This document shows positions 17,045 through 25,555 of a stretch of DNA of 40,280 nt, one piece after another. Numbering within the stretch: position 1 is the first letter of the stretch; every line of letters starts with the position of its first letter. The DNA lies in the NCBI GenBank assembly GCA_902493895.1, contig CABUQW010000020.1, positions 1 through 40,280 of the forward strand, written 5' to 3'. Source of the DNA: an uncultured Collinsella sp. GTDB lineage: Bacteria; Actinomycetota; Coriobacteriia; Coriobacteriales; Coriobacteriaceae. The position numbers were made by a program, and so were the translations under genes. The notes under the pieces are model-generated. The model searched no databases. It saw only the letters and a list, made by a program, of their open reading frames with translations, and had not been told where the DNA came from.

Positions 17045-17983
17045 TTATTTAGCAGAAACCTTGCCGCTGGCGTCCTTGACGACCTTCATGGCAGAGACGG
17101 GGATAAAGCCCTGCTCCTCGACGAGCTTGCCCTGGACGTCGTCGGAAAGCATGAACTCCAGGAAGGCCTTGGTGGCCTCGTCGGCATCCTTAGCGCAGTA
17201 CATGTGCTCGGTAGCCCAGATCTTGAAGGAGTCGTCGGTGACGTTTGCGCTCTTGGGCTCCACGCCCTCGACCTTGATGGCGTTGAACTTGGAGTCATCG
17301 AAGTGCGAGAAGTCGAGGTAGGAGATGGCGTTGTCGGTGCTGCCCATCTGAGTCTGAACGTCGCCGGACTTGTCGAGCTCGGCGTCGCCCTTAAAGTCGA
17401 CAGCCTCGTCGCCAAAGACGGCGGCCTCGAAGGTGGCGCGAGTGCCGGAGCCGGCCTTGCGGTTGAGAACGACGATGGTGGCGTCGTCGCCGCCGACCTC
17501 CTTCCAGTTGGTGATCTGGCCGGAGAAGATGCCCTTGAGCTGCTCGAGGGACAGGTCGTCGACCGTCACGTTCTTGGAGACGACGGGACCCATGCCCACG
17601 ACAGCGACCTCGTGGTCGACGAGGTTCTTGACCTGATCGGCCTCGAGCTTGGTCTCGGCGAAGACGTCGGAGTTACCGATGGTGACGGTGCCGGCGGCAA
17701 CAGCGGTCAGCCCCTTGCCCGAACCGTTACCCGAACCAGAGACGGAGACGTCGGGGTTAGCATTCATGAACTTCTCGGCAGCAGCCTCGACGAGAGCCTG
17801 GAACGAGGAGGCGCCGTCATAGGTCACCTCGCCGGAGACGGACTCGGCAGCAGCGGCGCTGCCCTTGTCGGCGGCGTCGGATGCGCCGGAGCCGCCGCAA
17901 CCAACGAGACCGAGACCGACGATGCTGACAAGACCACCAGCAAGTCCGAGGAACTGACGACGAGAATAAGCCTGATCGAGCAT
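17045..17983 (-). CDS. pstS: Phosphate-binding lipoprotein PstS
   Basis: This 312-residue extracytoplasmic receptor captures phosphate for PstCAB. The N-terminus has a twin-arginine motif (SRRQFLGLAG, R8-R9), a hydrophobic stretch and a lipobox LVGC with Cys29. It thus appears to be a Tat-exported lipoprotein anchored to the outer face of the membrane. Phosphate-contact signatures follow: GASSFQAL, a SGSGNGSGKGL loop and KAGSGTRATFE. The open frame reaches 18061, but ATG 17981-17983 follows an AAGGAAG site and starts directly before the signal. Expression under phosphate limitation is expected from the family; I could not identify a convincing PhoP/PhoB box. Confidence 0.95.
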   Translation of the reverse strand: MLDQAYSRRQFLGLAGGLVSIVGLGLVGCGGSGASDAADKGSAAAAESVSGEVTYDGASSFQALVEAAAEKFMNANPDVSVSGSGNGSGKGLTAVAAGTVTIGNSDVFAETKLEADQVKNLVDHEVAVVGMGPVVSKNVTVDDLSLEQLKGIFSGQITNWKEVGGDDATIVVLNRKAGSGTRATFEAAVFGDEAVDFKGDAELDKSGDVQTQMGSTDNAISYLDFSHFDDSKFNAIKVEGVEPKSANVTDDSFKIWATEHMYCAKDADEATKAFLEFMLSDDVQGKLVEEQGFIPVSAMKVVKDASGKVSAK

Positions 17984-18185
17984 GATCTTCCTTTCATACA
18001 TGCGACTCGCGGGCACCCTGCCCGCTTTGCTGTTTGGAAAGATACGGCCCCGACCGGGCATCGCCCGCGCCAGCTACGGTTTCTTACGGGCATCTGATAG
18101 ACCCTTACCGCAAGCGCGACTCGGCTTTACAAACGAATAACAATCCCCACCCAAGCATGGCACGCTTTTTACACCAATAAAAACA

Positions 18186-18254
18186 AAGTTGCGGTGAAAT
18201 AGTTCCTGTTTGGCCGTCAAATGGCCCATTCTAGGAACTAGTCCACCGCAACTT
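18186..18254. repeat. Palindromic element (family A, copy 1)
   Basis: 69 bases with 21-base inverted arms (AAGTTGCGGTG outer core, three inner differences) and a smaller GGCC hairpin at the apex. It lies between the divergently placed ends of the M20 peptidase gene and the pstS upstream region. Related copies are at 24752 and 30944. The rest of the 17984-18275 region shows nothing further. Confidence 0.8.
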
Positions 18255-18275
18255 AGATTGGGAAACCGCGAAACC

Positions 18276-19712
18276 TTAAAGCTCTAATTCATTCAAACGG
18301 AGGATCGCAACGATATAGATTTTGAGCGCCTGCTTAAGCTGCTCTTCGTTGGCGCACTCGTTGGGGCCGTGCATCTGGCCGCCCCATGCGGGCAGCTCAA
18401 GGCCGGTCTCCTCGGGGCCAAACGACACGGCGCGGGCAAAGTTGCGCGCATACGTGCCGCCGCCCATGGCAAAGGGCTCAGCATGCTTGCCGGTGAACTT
18501 GTTATAAGTGTCAATCAGCGCCTTCACGGCCGGATCATCGGCAGATACCGAGAACGGCACCTTCGCGCGACCCAGCTGGCACGTCACGCCAAAACGGCCC
18601 ACGAGCGGCTCGAGCTGCTCGCGGATGGTATCGGCACTCGTGCTGTCGGGGAAGCGCACGTCGATGACCTGCTCGATACGGCCATCCGCCACACGGATGA
18701 CGCCAGCGTTGCAGGTAAGCGGGCCAAACGCTGGGCTCGTCGCGTCGATACCCAGGCCGCGACCATAGGCATCCGCATGCACAAAGGCCAAGAACTTAAC
18801 GAACTCGTGCTCGGCAGGCGTCAGCAGGCGCTCGTCGCGTGCACCAAACGCGTCCTCAGCCTCGCGCAGATACGCCACGACCAGGCCGACGGCATTGATC
18901 GTTCCCTCGGGCATCGAGGCATGACCGCCAATGCCGTGGGCGAAAATCTGCGCATGCCCGTTATCGAGCGCTGTGATCTCCAAACGATCGGCGTTCTCGA
19001 CCGGCGCCGGCAGCTCATCGGCGGCAATCGCAAGTTCGCAGATGGACTGCGATGGAATGGCGTTGCTCGCCTCGGCACCGCTCCAGGACACAATGCGCCC
19101 GCCGTCGATCTTGGGGCTCACGAACGTCGCTCCAAACTGGCCCTTCTCGGCATTGCAGACCGGGAACTCGGCATCGGGCGTAAACAGAAAGTCGGGGTTC
19201 GCGTGGTTCTCCAGATAATGGTGAACGTCGGACATGCCCACTTCCTCATCGCAGCCCAGCAGCGCGCGGAAGGTGTAGCGCGGAACAATGCCGTGCTTGA
19301 GAAGGTAAGCGCCGGCGTAGAGCGACAGCACCGCCGGGCCCTTGTCGTCAATCACGCCGCGACCGAGCAGCCAGCCCTCGCGGCGCTCCATCGCGAACGG
19401 GTCGGTGTTCCAGCCAGGGCCGGCGGGAACCACGTCCACGTGGCAGATAGTCGCAAGCTGCTTGTCGCCGCGACCCGGGATATCGGCGATTCCCACATAG
19501 CCCTCGTCGTCGCTCGTCTGATAGCCGAGCTTTTGCGCAATGCCGAGCGCGCAATCGAGCGCGTCACGGACCGGGCGGCCAAACGGCGCACCGGGCTCCG
19601 CATCGGCAGCAACGGCCACGGACGGATAGCTCACCAGCTGCTCGATATCAGCGACGACATCCTCCCAGACCTCGTCGACATACTCAGCGACGCTCTGCTC
19701 CACCTGATTCAT
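18276..19712 (-). CDS. M20 family dipeptidase (PepV-like)
   Basis: This 478-residue cytosolic zinc peptidase resembles PepV, which releases amino acids from dipeptides. Metal ligands are visible in order: His in CHVDVVP, bridging Asp in GVIDDKG, the catalytic Glu pair in GCDEEVG, Asp in TPDAEFP and a late His in QMHGPNE. An inserted dimerisation or lid domain lies between about residues 180 and 380, with GIGGHASMPEG as the family's substrate-carboxylate loop. The open frame extends to 19907, but ATG at 19710-19712 follows a strong AAGGAGGT site. It lies 55 bases after the HAD phosphatase gene on the same strand and probably shares its transcript. Confidence 0.92.
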   Translation of the reverse strand: MNQVEQSVAEYVDEVWEDVVADIEQLVSYPSVAVAADAEPGAPFGRPVRDALDCALGIAQKLGYQTSDDEGYVGIADIPGRGDKQLATICHVDVVPAGPGWNTDPFAMERREGWLLGRGVIDDKGPAVLSLYAGAYLLKHGIVPRYTFRALLGCDEEVGMSDVHHYLENHANPDFLFTPDAEFPVCNAEKGQFGATFVSPKIDGGRIVSWSGAEASNAIPSQSICELAIAADELPAPVENADRLEITALDNGHAQIFAHGIGGHASMPEGTINAVGLVVAYLREAEDAFGARDERLLTPAEHEFVKFLAFVHADAYGRGLGIDATSPAFGPLTCNAGVIRVADGRIEQVIDVRFPDSTSADTIREQLEPLVGRFGVTCQLGRAKVPFSVSADDPAVKALIDTYNKFTGKHAEPFAMGGGTYARNFARAVSFGPEETGLELPAWGGQMHGPNECANEEQLKQALKIYIVAILRLNELEL

Positions 19713-19767
19713 GGACGACCTCCTTACCAATGAGCGACGGGTACGCCCGCCCCTCACATTATGTCTA

Positions 19768-20430
19768 TTAGATAGCGAAAAGTTTAGCAAGCTCGGCCAC
19801 CGAGTGCACCACCGCATCGGCGCCCGCGGCCTCGTGCTCCCCCGGCGCTGCCGCGCCCGAATAAATGCCGATGCACGGCACGTCCATCGCGTGCGCGCCC
19901 TCCACATCGTTAAAGCGATCGCCGATCATCACGGCATCGTCGGCCGTCGCGCCGAGCGCCGCCAGGGCATCGCGGACCGAATCGGCCTTGGTCTCGCGTC
20001 CCTGCGGCGGATTCATGCCAACCACCGCCTCAAACTGAGAAAGCCCGAGCTCACGCACCATATCGACGCACTTCGCCTCCATGCGCGACGTCGCCACGGC
20101 CATACGCTTGCCCTGAGCGGCCAACCCATCCAGCAGCGCGGGGATCCCATCGAACACGGGATACTCTTCCGGTCCCAGCTCATCAAAAAAGGCACGGTAC
20201 TCGTCAGCCACCACAAGCGACTCCTCGCGGGAGAAGCCATAAAAGTCGTGAAAACTTTTCCACAGGGGCGGCCCGATCATGCGACGCAGGTCACCCATCT
20301 GCGCCTCCGAAAACCCGCGTGCAGCCAGCGTCTTGCGCGTCGAGGTCATCACCGCCCGACCCGTATCGGCCACCGTGCCATCAAAATCAAACAGCACGAC
20401 CGGCCGCTTGCATATCTCCAGCGCCTCCAT
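19768..20430 (-). CDS. HAD family hydrolase (phosphoglycolate-phosphatase-like)
   Basis: This cytosolic phosphatase-fold protein has about 220 residues. Motif I is VLFDFDGTVADTG, motif II is VATSRM (Ser in place of the usual Thr/Asn neighbour), a Lys lies in GRETKADSV and motif III/IV is MIGDRFNDVEGA. A four-helix cap sits between motifs I and II, as in Gph and beta-phosphoglucomutase relatives. Substrate unknown. Start sites at 20463, 20436 and 20430 are all possible; I chose 20430 because an AGAGGG site is placed best for it. It is upstream of, and probably co-transcribed with, the dipeptidase. Confidence 0.85.
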   Translation of the reverse strand: MEALEICKRPVVLFDFDGTVADTGRAVMTSTRKTLAARGFSEAQMGDLRRMIGPPLWKSFHDFYGFSREESLVVADEYRAFFDELGPEEYPVFDGIPALLDGLAAQGKRMAVATSRMEAKCVDMVRELGLSQFEAVVGMNPPQGRETKADSVRDALAALGATADDAVMIGDRFNDVEGAHAMDVPCIGIYSGAAAPGEHEAAGADAVVHSVAELAKLFAI

Positions 20431-20586
20431 CGGCATCCCTCTTCCCCAGTTGACGATTTCCACACCGACACTTCAAACTGTTGACTATTCAACAATTTAA
20501 CCTAGCAATGTAGAGCAACTCCACTATACTTGTCGCACTTTGCTCTCAGAAGGCGGCGCCGTCGCGCCCCAACGAAAGGTGCAATT

Positions 20587-21447
20587 ATGTCTTTTGCCAT
20601 CATAACCGACTCCACGTCGGACATCTCCCCCGCCCGCGCCCAAGAGCTCGGCATTTACGTGATTCCGCTGCATGTGATTATCGAGGGCGAGGACCTGCTC
20701 GACCAGGTGCAGATTACCGCCGAGGAATACGTCGCCCGCATGGCCGGCTCCGAGCAGCTGCCACACACCTCGCAGCCGAGCGCCGGCGAGTTCAAGGCAC
20801 TCTTTGACCGCGTGCGCGCCGACGGCCACGATAGCGCCATCTTTATCTCGCTGTGCAGCGAATGGTCCGCCTGCTATTCCAACGCATGCCTGGTCGCCGA
20901 GACCCACGAGCTCGACGTGCGCTGCATCGATTCGCGCACTGGCTCGGGCGCCGAGGGCTTGCTGGTGGAGTACGCGCGGGCCATGCGCGAAGATGGCCGC
21001 AGCCTGAACGAGACCGAGGCGCAGATCCGCGCGACGCTGCCCGACGCCCACCTGCTGCTGATTCCCCGCACGCTCGAGAACCTCGTTAAGAACGGCCGCG
21101 CGCCCAAGCTCGCCGGCCAGCTCACGCAGATGCTCAACATTCGCCTGGCCGTTTCGCCGGAGTGGCAGTCGGGCGAGATCAAGGCCATCAAGAAGGGTCG
21201 CGGCGCCAAGCGCATCGTCGCCAACACCATGGCAGATTGCCTCGCGTTTTTGGACGAGCATCCGGGCTCAAGCGTGCGTGTGCTCACGACCGGCGCCGCC
21301 GAGGAGCAGGAGCTTGTCAACGAGGCACTCGCGGGCCAGGATTACGTAGACGCCGGCACCGGCCCCATCGGCTGCACCATCGCCACCCATGTAGGCGTCG
21401 ACGCCATCGCCATCAGCTACTGCCCCCGCTACCAACCTGCCAAATAG
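20587..21447 (+). CDS. DegV family fatty-acid-binding protein
   Basis: This 286-residue protein resembles FakB/DegV proteins, which bind a fatty acid for phosphorylation by FakA kinase. The N-terminal DSTSDIS motif and the second-domain phosphate/lipid pocket (RTLENLVKNGR) match the family, as does IGCTIATHVGVDAIAI near the end. It could supply acyl chains to lipid synthesis. The kinase partner is not in the window. The start at 20587 follows AAAGGTG; the upstream extension is arginine-rich leader. Its last codons and TAG stop (21445-21447) lie inside a family B palindromic element. A second, divergent DegV is encoded at 38690-39580. Confidence 0.9.
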   Translation: MSFAIITDSTSDISPARAQELGIYVIPLHVIIEGEDLLDQVQITAEEYVARMAGSEQLPHTSQPSAGEFKALFDRVRADGHDSAIFISLCSEWSACYSNACLVAETHELDVRCIDSRTGSGAEGLLVEYARAMREDGRSLNETEAQIRATLPDAHLLLIPRTLENLVKNGRAPKLAGQLTQMLNIRLAVSPEWQSGEIKAIKKGRGAKRIVANTMADCLAFLDEHPGSSVRVLTTGAAEEQELVNEALAGQDYVDAGTGPIGCTIATHVGVDAIAISYCPRYQPAK

Positions 21448-21470
21448 GGACAGGTTTATTTTGGCATGTT
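21434..21470. repeat. Palindromic element (family B, copy 2) containing the degV stop
   Basis: 37 bases with 12-base inverted arms (two mismatches) and the GGGACAGGTTTA core shared with 14176-14210. The left arm encodes the final PAK residues and the TAG of the DegV gene, so insertion or growth of the element appears to have set the protein's C-terminus. Confidence 0.75.
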
Positions 21471-21755
21471 TTATCTGGGCAAACGTCCAGCGCCAACAAA
21501 TACCAGCCTGACTAGATCGGGCAGGCAGGAGCTATCGAACAACCAAGGTACAGCCAGCCGTAGCAAAGCCATCATGCCGGTGCACCCCAACTCAAGGCGC
21601 GCCGGCATCCCTTTAGGAATTGCGGTGGGAAAGGGGCCGAATAGTCGAAAGACAGCGAACCGCCGAATGCCGCTCACGGAGCGGCACCCCACTATCACCG
21701 AACCAAAATCAAAGTCGAGTATCTCAAATAGCCGAAATGGCGTACCCTCATCCCA
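21471..21755. other. Intergenic region before the TOTE-like gene
   Basis: No gene is supported. A short hairpin with seven pairs is present near 21669-21686 (TGCCGCTC/GAGCGGCA). GC falls towards the right, where the lower-GC island begins. No consensus promoter is evident, and the helicase start codon has no clear ribosome-binding site. Confidence 0.45.
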
Positions 21756-24700
21756 ATGAACGCAGACAAGAATGGCATTCAAATGAGCAACGCCGTGCAT
21801 CAATACGCCCTTTTCGGGAACGCCTTATTCAAACTCAATAAAACGGTTGTCCACGCTTCGGATCCGCGTAAGCAAATCGTCATCTGTAGCAACGGTCCAG
21901 ACATCCGTTACGCGACACTCGAAGAATGGGACAAAGCCGGCAAATCTTTCAACGAACATGCACAGACCGAGGGCATCGTTACCAGCGCGAGCCCAGCGCG
22001 CGACAAACTCGAGCTCTTTCGCAATCTATTTTCCGGTCGCAAAGATGTGCACGCTCACGGGTATCGCAGAAAAGACGGGGGCATCGGCTATACACCCGCC
22101 TGCGCAAATGAGTGGAGGCCAGGCATTTGTCCCAAAGCAAACCATCAGAGAATTAAATGCGCTGAATGTCGCAGCCGCACATTCCTTGAGCTGAACGATG
22201 CCGCCATTATCGCCCATTTCAAAGGCAGCGACGACAGGCTCCGGGACGTCATAGGTCAATATGTTCTCGACAAAGACTGCAACACGAATGTCCTTGTCAT
22301 CGATTTTGACAAAGCCGACTGGAAAGAAGCGGCAAACGCTATCAGGCTTGTCGCAAAGAAGCATGGAATCGATGCAGCGATTGAGCGATCGAGGTCAGGC
22401 AACGGCGCGCATATCTGGTTTTTCTTTCTCGAATCTGTGAGCGCAAAGACCGCGCGGGATTTTGGGAGCTGCCTTATCATCGAAGCGGCGGCGCTCAACA
22501 AGTCAATCACCTTCGAAACCTTTGACCGAATGCTACCCGCGCAGTCCACCATTCCTGAGGGCGGCTTTGGAAATCTCATTGCGCTGCCTTTTCAGGGAAA
22601 AGCGCAGCGGAAAGGAAACAGCGTATTTGTTGACGAACGATTCGAGCCCTTTCCCGACCAATGGCTTTACCTTTCGCAAATCCAACTAATCTCGCGTGCG
22701 ACGGTGGATCGTCTGATCGAGGACACCGAAAACAAACCGCTTGGAATAGCAACAGCTGCAGCGACAAACAAAACCAGGCGCAATGTCCAAAAGCCACGAA
22801 AGCGGCTCCCGCTCACGCCACGAGACTTCCCCTCGAACCTGCCCGTCACACAAGCCGATATGCTCTACATCCCCGAAAAGTCTCTGAGCCCGGCAGCTCA
22901 AATGGAAGTCCGCAGGCTTGCGACATTTGCCAACCCGGAGTTCTTCCGTGCGCAATCTATGCATCAATCAGTATTCGGCAAACCGCGACTCATAGACCTC
23001 AGCGAACTTAGAGATGGCCGCGTCGCGATTCCCAGAGGCTGCAAAGCCCAACTTGAGCAGCTGATTCAAGAAGCCCACGTTACTGCCCATTATTCAGACG
23101 AACGTAGCACGGGCAATCCAATTGAGATGGCATTCAAAGGGACCCTTCATCCCGAACAGCAAATTGCCGCCGACCAGATGCTTGAATACGAAGACGGAAT
23201 CATGTCTGCACCAACGGGCTTCGGTAAAACCGTCATCGGAGCTTATCTTATTGCCGCCGTTGGTCTTCCGGCGCTCGTCATTGTTCCAAAGACCGCGCTC
23301 ATAGCCCAATGGAAATCGCAGCTCGAACGATTTCTCGACATTACGGACACCAGAGAGCCGGTCCGAACGCCAAAAGGACGAATCAGCAAAAAGCAACCTC
23401 CCCTTATTGGACAAATCGGAGGGGGCAAAACCGCCGTCAGCGGCCTTATCGACGTCGCTTCCTTTCAGTCGCTATCCGGCAAAGACTCCCAAACCGGGGA
23501 GCCGATAGTTAAGGACCTTGTTTGTAATTACGGCCTCATTATCTGCGACGAATGCCACCATGCTGCCGCGCCTCAACTCGAGCTCGTCCTCAAGTCCGTT
23601 CCAGCCAAATATGTATATGGCCTTTCCGCGACACCCGAGCGCTCCGACGGACTCACACGCGCGCTCTCGATGCTCTGCGGCCCGCTTCGCTATGCCATCG
23701 ATCCAAAAACGCAGGCAATTCAGCAGGGCATCCAGCGCATCGTGCGGCCGAGATTTACCGGCATTCGGCTATCTGCCTACGAGCCGGGTGCAAGCTTCAA
23801 TCAGATTCTTGATCTGCTGTGTGCACATGCGGCAAGAAACGAATTGATTGTCGATGACGCCCTCGAAGCAGCGTCAAACGGTCGGCATCCGCTCATACTA
23901 TCCAAAAGGAAAAAGCATGCTGAGGAACTGTTCAGGCTGCTTAATGATCGCAGACACGAACCCATACTCTTAACCGGAGAAATCGGTGCCAAAGAAAGAA
24001 AAACGATACTGAACAGTCTTCCCGGCCTTGAGCATGAACATCGAATCATCGTCGCCACCGAAAGCCTTCTGAGCGAGGGCTTCGATCTGTCCTACCTTGA
24101 CACCCTATTCATTGCCACGCCGATATCTTGGGACGGCAGTGTAACGCAGCAGGCGGGCAGACTGCACAGAAGCCACGAGGGCAAGCAACAGATTGAGATA
24201 TTCGACTACATTGACCTGTCGATACCCATGCTCGCTCGCATGTACCAGAAGAGACTCAAGACGTACGCCAAGCTGGGCTACGAAATTTATTCAGCAGAGG
24301 ACAGTGAGCAACCCGATTACAACATTCTCATAGAGCCAGCAAACGCTATTGAGGCATTAATTAAAGACATCACCGGTGCCACAAAGAGCGCCTTCATAGC
24401 CGCATCCTACGCATCCGCCGCATGCCTCGCGAAACTCACCGCCACACTCGCAGGCGCAGCCGCCCGTGGGATTACCCTTGAGATTTATGTTGCCTCAACT
24501 CCGCGCGATGACGCGAAAGCGATTTTTGCCGAGATGAACGTCGACTATTCCGTCAAGGCCAAAGGGCGGCTTTGCGCGGCCGTGATTGACGAGGAAACTG
24601 TCTGGTACGGGACTATTCCGCTGCTGGCATTCCCCAAGAAAGAAGACTGCAGCATCCGTTTCAAAAGCAATGAAGTCGCCGCTGAGTTTTTGAGCGAAAT

Positions 24701-24767
24701 CCAGCAACGAGGAGAACCGGGGGCCGCAGCAACGAACGTGGCGCCCCTATCAGTTGCGGTGGAATAG
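21756..24767 (+). CDS. TOTE-type conflict protein: primase, helicase and degenerate PLD-like domain
   Basis: A single 1003-residue protein. A Cys cluster (C116, C125, C135, C138) precedes an archaeo-eukaryotic primase (AEP) domain with D183-x-D185 (VIDFDKADW), SGNGAHIW at 214-221 and the PEGGFGNLIALPFQ block near 267-280, as in the AEP-TOTE family. A superfamily II helicase follows: APTGFGKT 485-492, DECHH 598-602, SAT 624-626 and QQAGRLHR 798-805. The last 130 residues resemble a phospholipase-D nuclease domain, but the H-x-K-x4-D motif reads R938-x-C940-x4-D945, so it is probably inactive as a nuclease. The family is proposed to act against invading DNA. Lower GC than neighbours suggests transfer. 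Its C-terminal SVAVE and stop lie in a family A repeat. The start is uncertain (21756 or 21783). Confidence 0.82.
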   Translation: MNADKNGIQMSNAVHQYALFGNALFKLNKTVVHASDPRKQIVICSNGPDIRYATLEEWDKAGKSFNEHAQTEGIVTSASPARDKLELFRNLFSGRKDVHAHGYRRKDGGIGYTPACANEWRPGICPKANHQRIKCAECRSRTFLELNDAAIIAHFKGSDDRLRDVIGQYVLDKDCNTNVLVIDFDKADWKEAANAIRLVAKKHGIDAAIERSRSGNGAHIWFFFLESVSAKTARDFGSCLIIEAAALNKSITFETFDRMLPAQSTIPEGGFGNLIALPFQGKAQRKGNSVFVDERFEPFPDQWLYLSQIQLISRATVDRLIEDTENKPLGIATAAATNKTRRNVQKPRKRLPLTPRDFPSNLPVTQADMLYIPEKSLSPAAQMEVRRLATFANPEFFRAQSMHQSVFGKPRLIDLSELRDGRVAIPRGCKAQLEQLIQEAHVTAHYSDERSTGNPIEMAFKGTLHPEQQIAADQMLEYEDGIMSAPTGFGKTVIGAYLIAAVGLPALVIVPKTALIAQWKSQLERFLDITDTREPVRTPKGRISKKQPPLIGQIGGGKTAVSGLIDVASFQSLSGKDSQTGEPIVKDLVCNYGLIICDECHHAAAPQLELVLKSVPAKYVYGLSATPERSDGLTRALSMLCGPLRYAIDPKTQAIQQGIQRIVRPRFTGIRLSAYEPGASFNQILDLLCAHAARNELIVDDALEAASNGRHPLILSKRKKHAEELFRLLNDRRHEPILLTGEIGAKERKTILNSLPGLEHEHRIIVATESLLSEGFDLSYLDTLFIATPISWDGSVTQQAGRLHRSHEGKQQIEIFDYIDLSIPMLARMYQKRLKTYAKLGYEIYSAEDSEQPDYNILIEPANAIEALIKDITGATKSAFIAASYASAACLAKLTATLAGAAARGITLEIYVASTPRDDAKAIFAEMNVDYSVKAKGRLCAAVIDEETVWYGTIPLLAFPKKEDCSIRFKSNEVAAEFLSEIQQRGEPGAAATNVAPLSVAVE

Positions 24768-24819
24768 GGTCTGCTCCTGGCCAATCAGCCGCCAATCAAT
24801 CCCTATTCCACCACAACTT
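24752..24819. repeat. Palindromic element (family A, copy 2) containing the TOTE stop
   Basis: 68 bases with 18-19-base inverted arms and the GTTGCGGTGG outer core shared with 18186 and 30944. The left arm encodes the last five residues and the TAG of the helicase gene. The right arm ends 12 bases before the stop of the convergent toxin gene, so it may also act as a bidirectional terminator. Confidence 0.8.
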
Positions 24820-24831
24820 GGAAATCGGCGA

Positions 24832-25140
24832 TCAGCCCAGCGGACCCTGAAACAGCTCCTGATGAGTGCCCATTCTCACCAGCCTAATCATTGGGTTAGT
24901 CTTATGGGGAAGATAAAGAACGACCACATCGACCAAGCCATCGGATAGGTGGAAATCGATGTGGCCGTTGTAGTTTCCGCCCGGGTTTGAGAGCTCGTTG
25001 GCGCCATACTCCGCCGGAAGTGACCCATGAGCCACAAGCTCTGCAACCGCCGCTTTAAACTCACTTTTTAGCTGCGGATGCATGCGCATCGTTCGTTTGT
25101 AGTCCACCTTAAATTGAGCCTCGACTTTAATCTCGAACAT
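24832..25140 (-). CDS. YafQ/RelE-family type II toxin
   Basis: This 102-residue protein matches YafQ-type ribosome-dependent mRNA interferases. The pattern is an N-terminal FKVDYKR helix, an AELVAHGSLPAEY segment and a central HIDFHLSDGLVDVVVLY strand pair that carries the family's catalytic His and Asp region. It ends in RLVRMGTHQELF, with the typical late R-x-G-T-H-x-E-L-F. It would cleave mRNA in the ribosomal A site unless neutralised by the antitoxin. It follows the antitoxin gene by two bases, with its ribosome-binding site inside the antitoxin's last codons. Confidence 0.9.
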   Translation of the reverse strand: MFEIKVEAQFKVDYKRTMRMHPQLKSEFKAAVAELVAHGSLPAEYGANELSNPGGNYNGHIDFHLSDGLVDVVVLYLPHKTNPMIRLVRMGTHQELFQGPLG

Positions 25141-25142
25141 CG

Positions 25143-25442
25143 CTATTCCTCATCGAGGAATGACATAAGCTCATCAGCGTTATTGAATGACGGGCTATCG
25201 TCCGGCAAAATCCCCAACTCATGAGCCTCGGCGATCACCATGGCACGCCTCGTCGCCTCGTTGGGCACCTCCGCCCTTCCTACAATCTCAAAAGGAATCT
25301 TTCGCTGATTTACCAGCTGCCGAACGGCAAGATTGAGATAGGAATTGAGGCTGAGGCCGACCGAATCCAAGAACTCAGTCGCCTGCTCCTTGAGCCCCTC
25401 TTCGATTCGAACCGTCGTAGGCTTAACTGTTGCTGTAGACAT
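25143..25442 (-). CDS. RelB/DinJ-family antitoxin
   Basis: This 99-residue protein starts with a ribbon-helix-helix DNA-binding domain (TTVRIEEGLKEQATEFLDSVGLSLNSYLNLAVRQLV). A flexible C-terminal region (about residues 60-99, acidic) should wrap the YafQ toxin. It would repress its own operon through the perfect palindrome at 25490-25525. A strong GAGGAGG site precedes the ATG. Antitoxin-first order with the toxin immediately downstream is the usual type II layout. The pair borders the TOTE-like gene and shares its lower GC, so both may belong to one acquired island. Confidence 0.9.
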   Translation of the reverse strand: MSTATVKPTTVRIEEGLKEQATEFLDSVGLSLNSYLNLAVRQLVNQRKIPFEIVGRAEVPNEATRRAMVIAEAHELGILPDDSPSFNNADELMSFLDEE

Positions 25443-25489
25443 TTGCGACCTCCTCGCCCTCGTCTTTTACACCAGTATACCCAATATAA

Positions 25490-25525
25490 ATGGCAATCTG
25501 ATGTTAAATAACATCAGATTGCCAT
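25490..25525. promoter_or_regulatory. Operator palindrome of the toxin-antitoxin operon
   Basis: Two perfect 17-base inverted arms (25490-25506, 25509-25525) are separated by AA. They lie about 48 bases upstream of the antitoxin start. A minus-strand TATACT (-10-like) is at 25474-25479. The palindrome is the expected target for RelB/DinJ ribbon-helix-helix dimers. Confidence 0.75.
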
Positions 25526-25555
25526 GCGTATTCATGTCGCGTGGGCACGATTGAT

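Noticed and set aside
17984..18185. Pho-box upstream of pstS
   Set aside because: Only weak, isolated TGTAA-like words are present, without the expected direct-repeat spacing.
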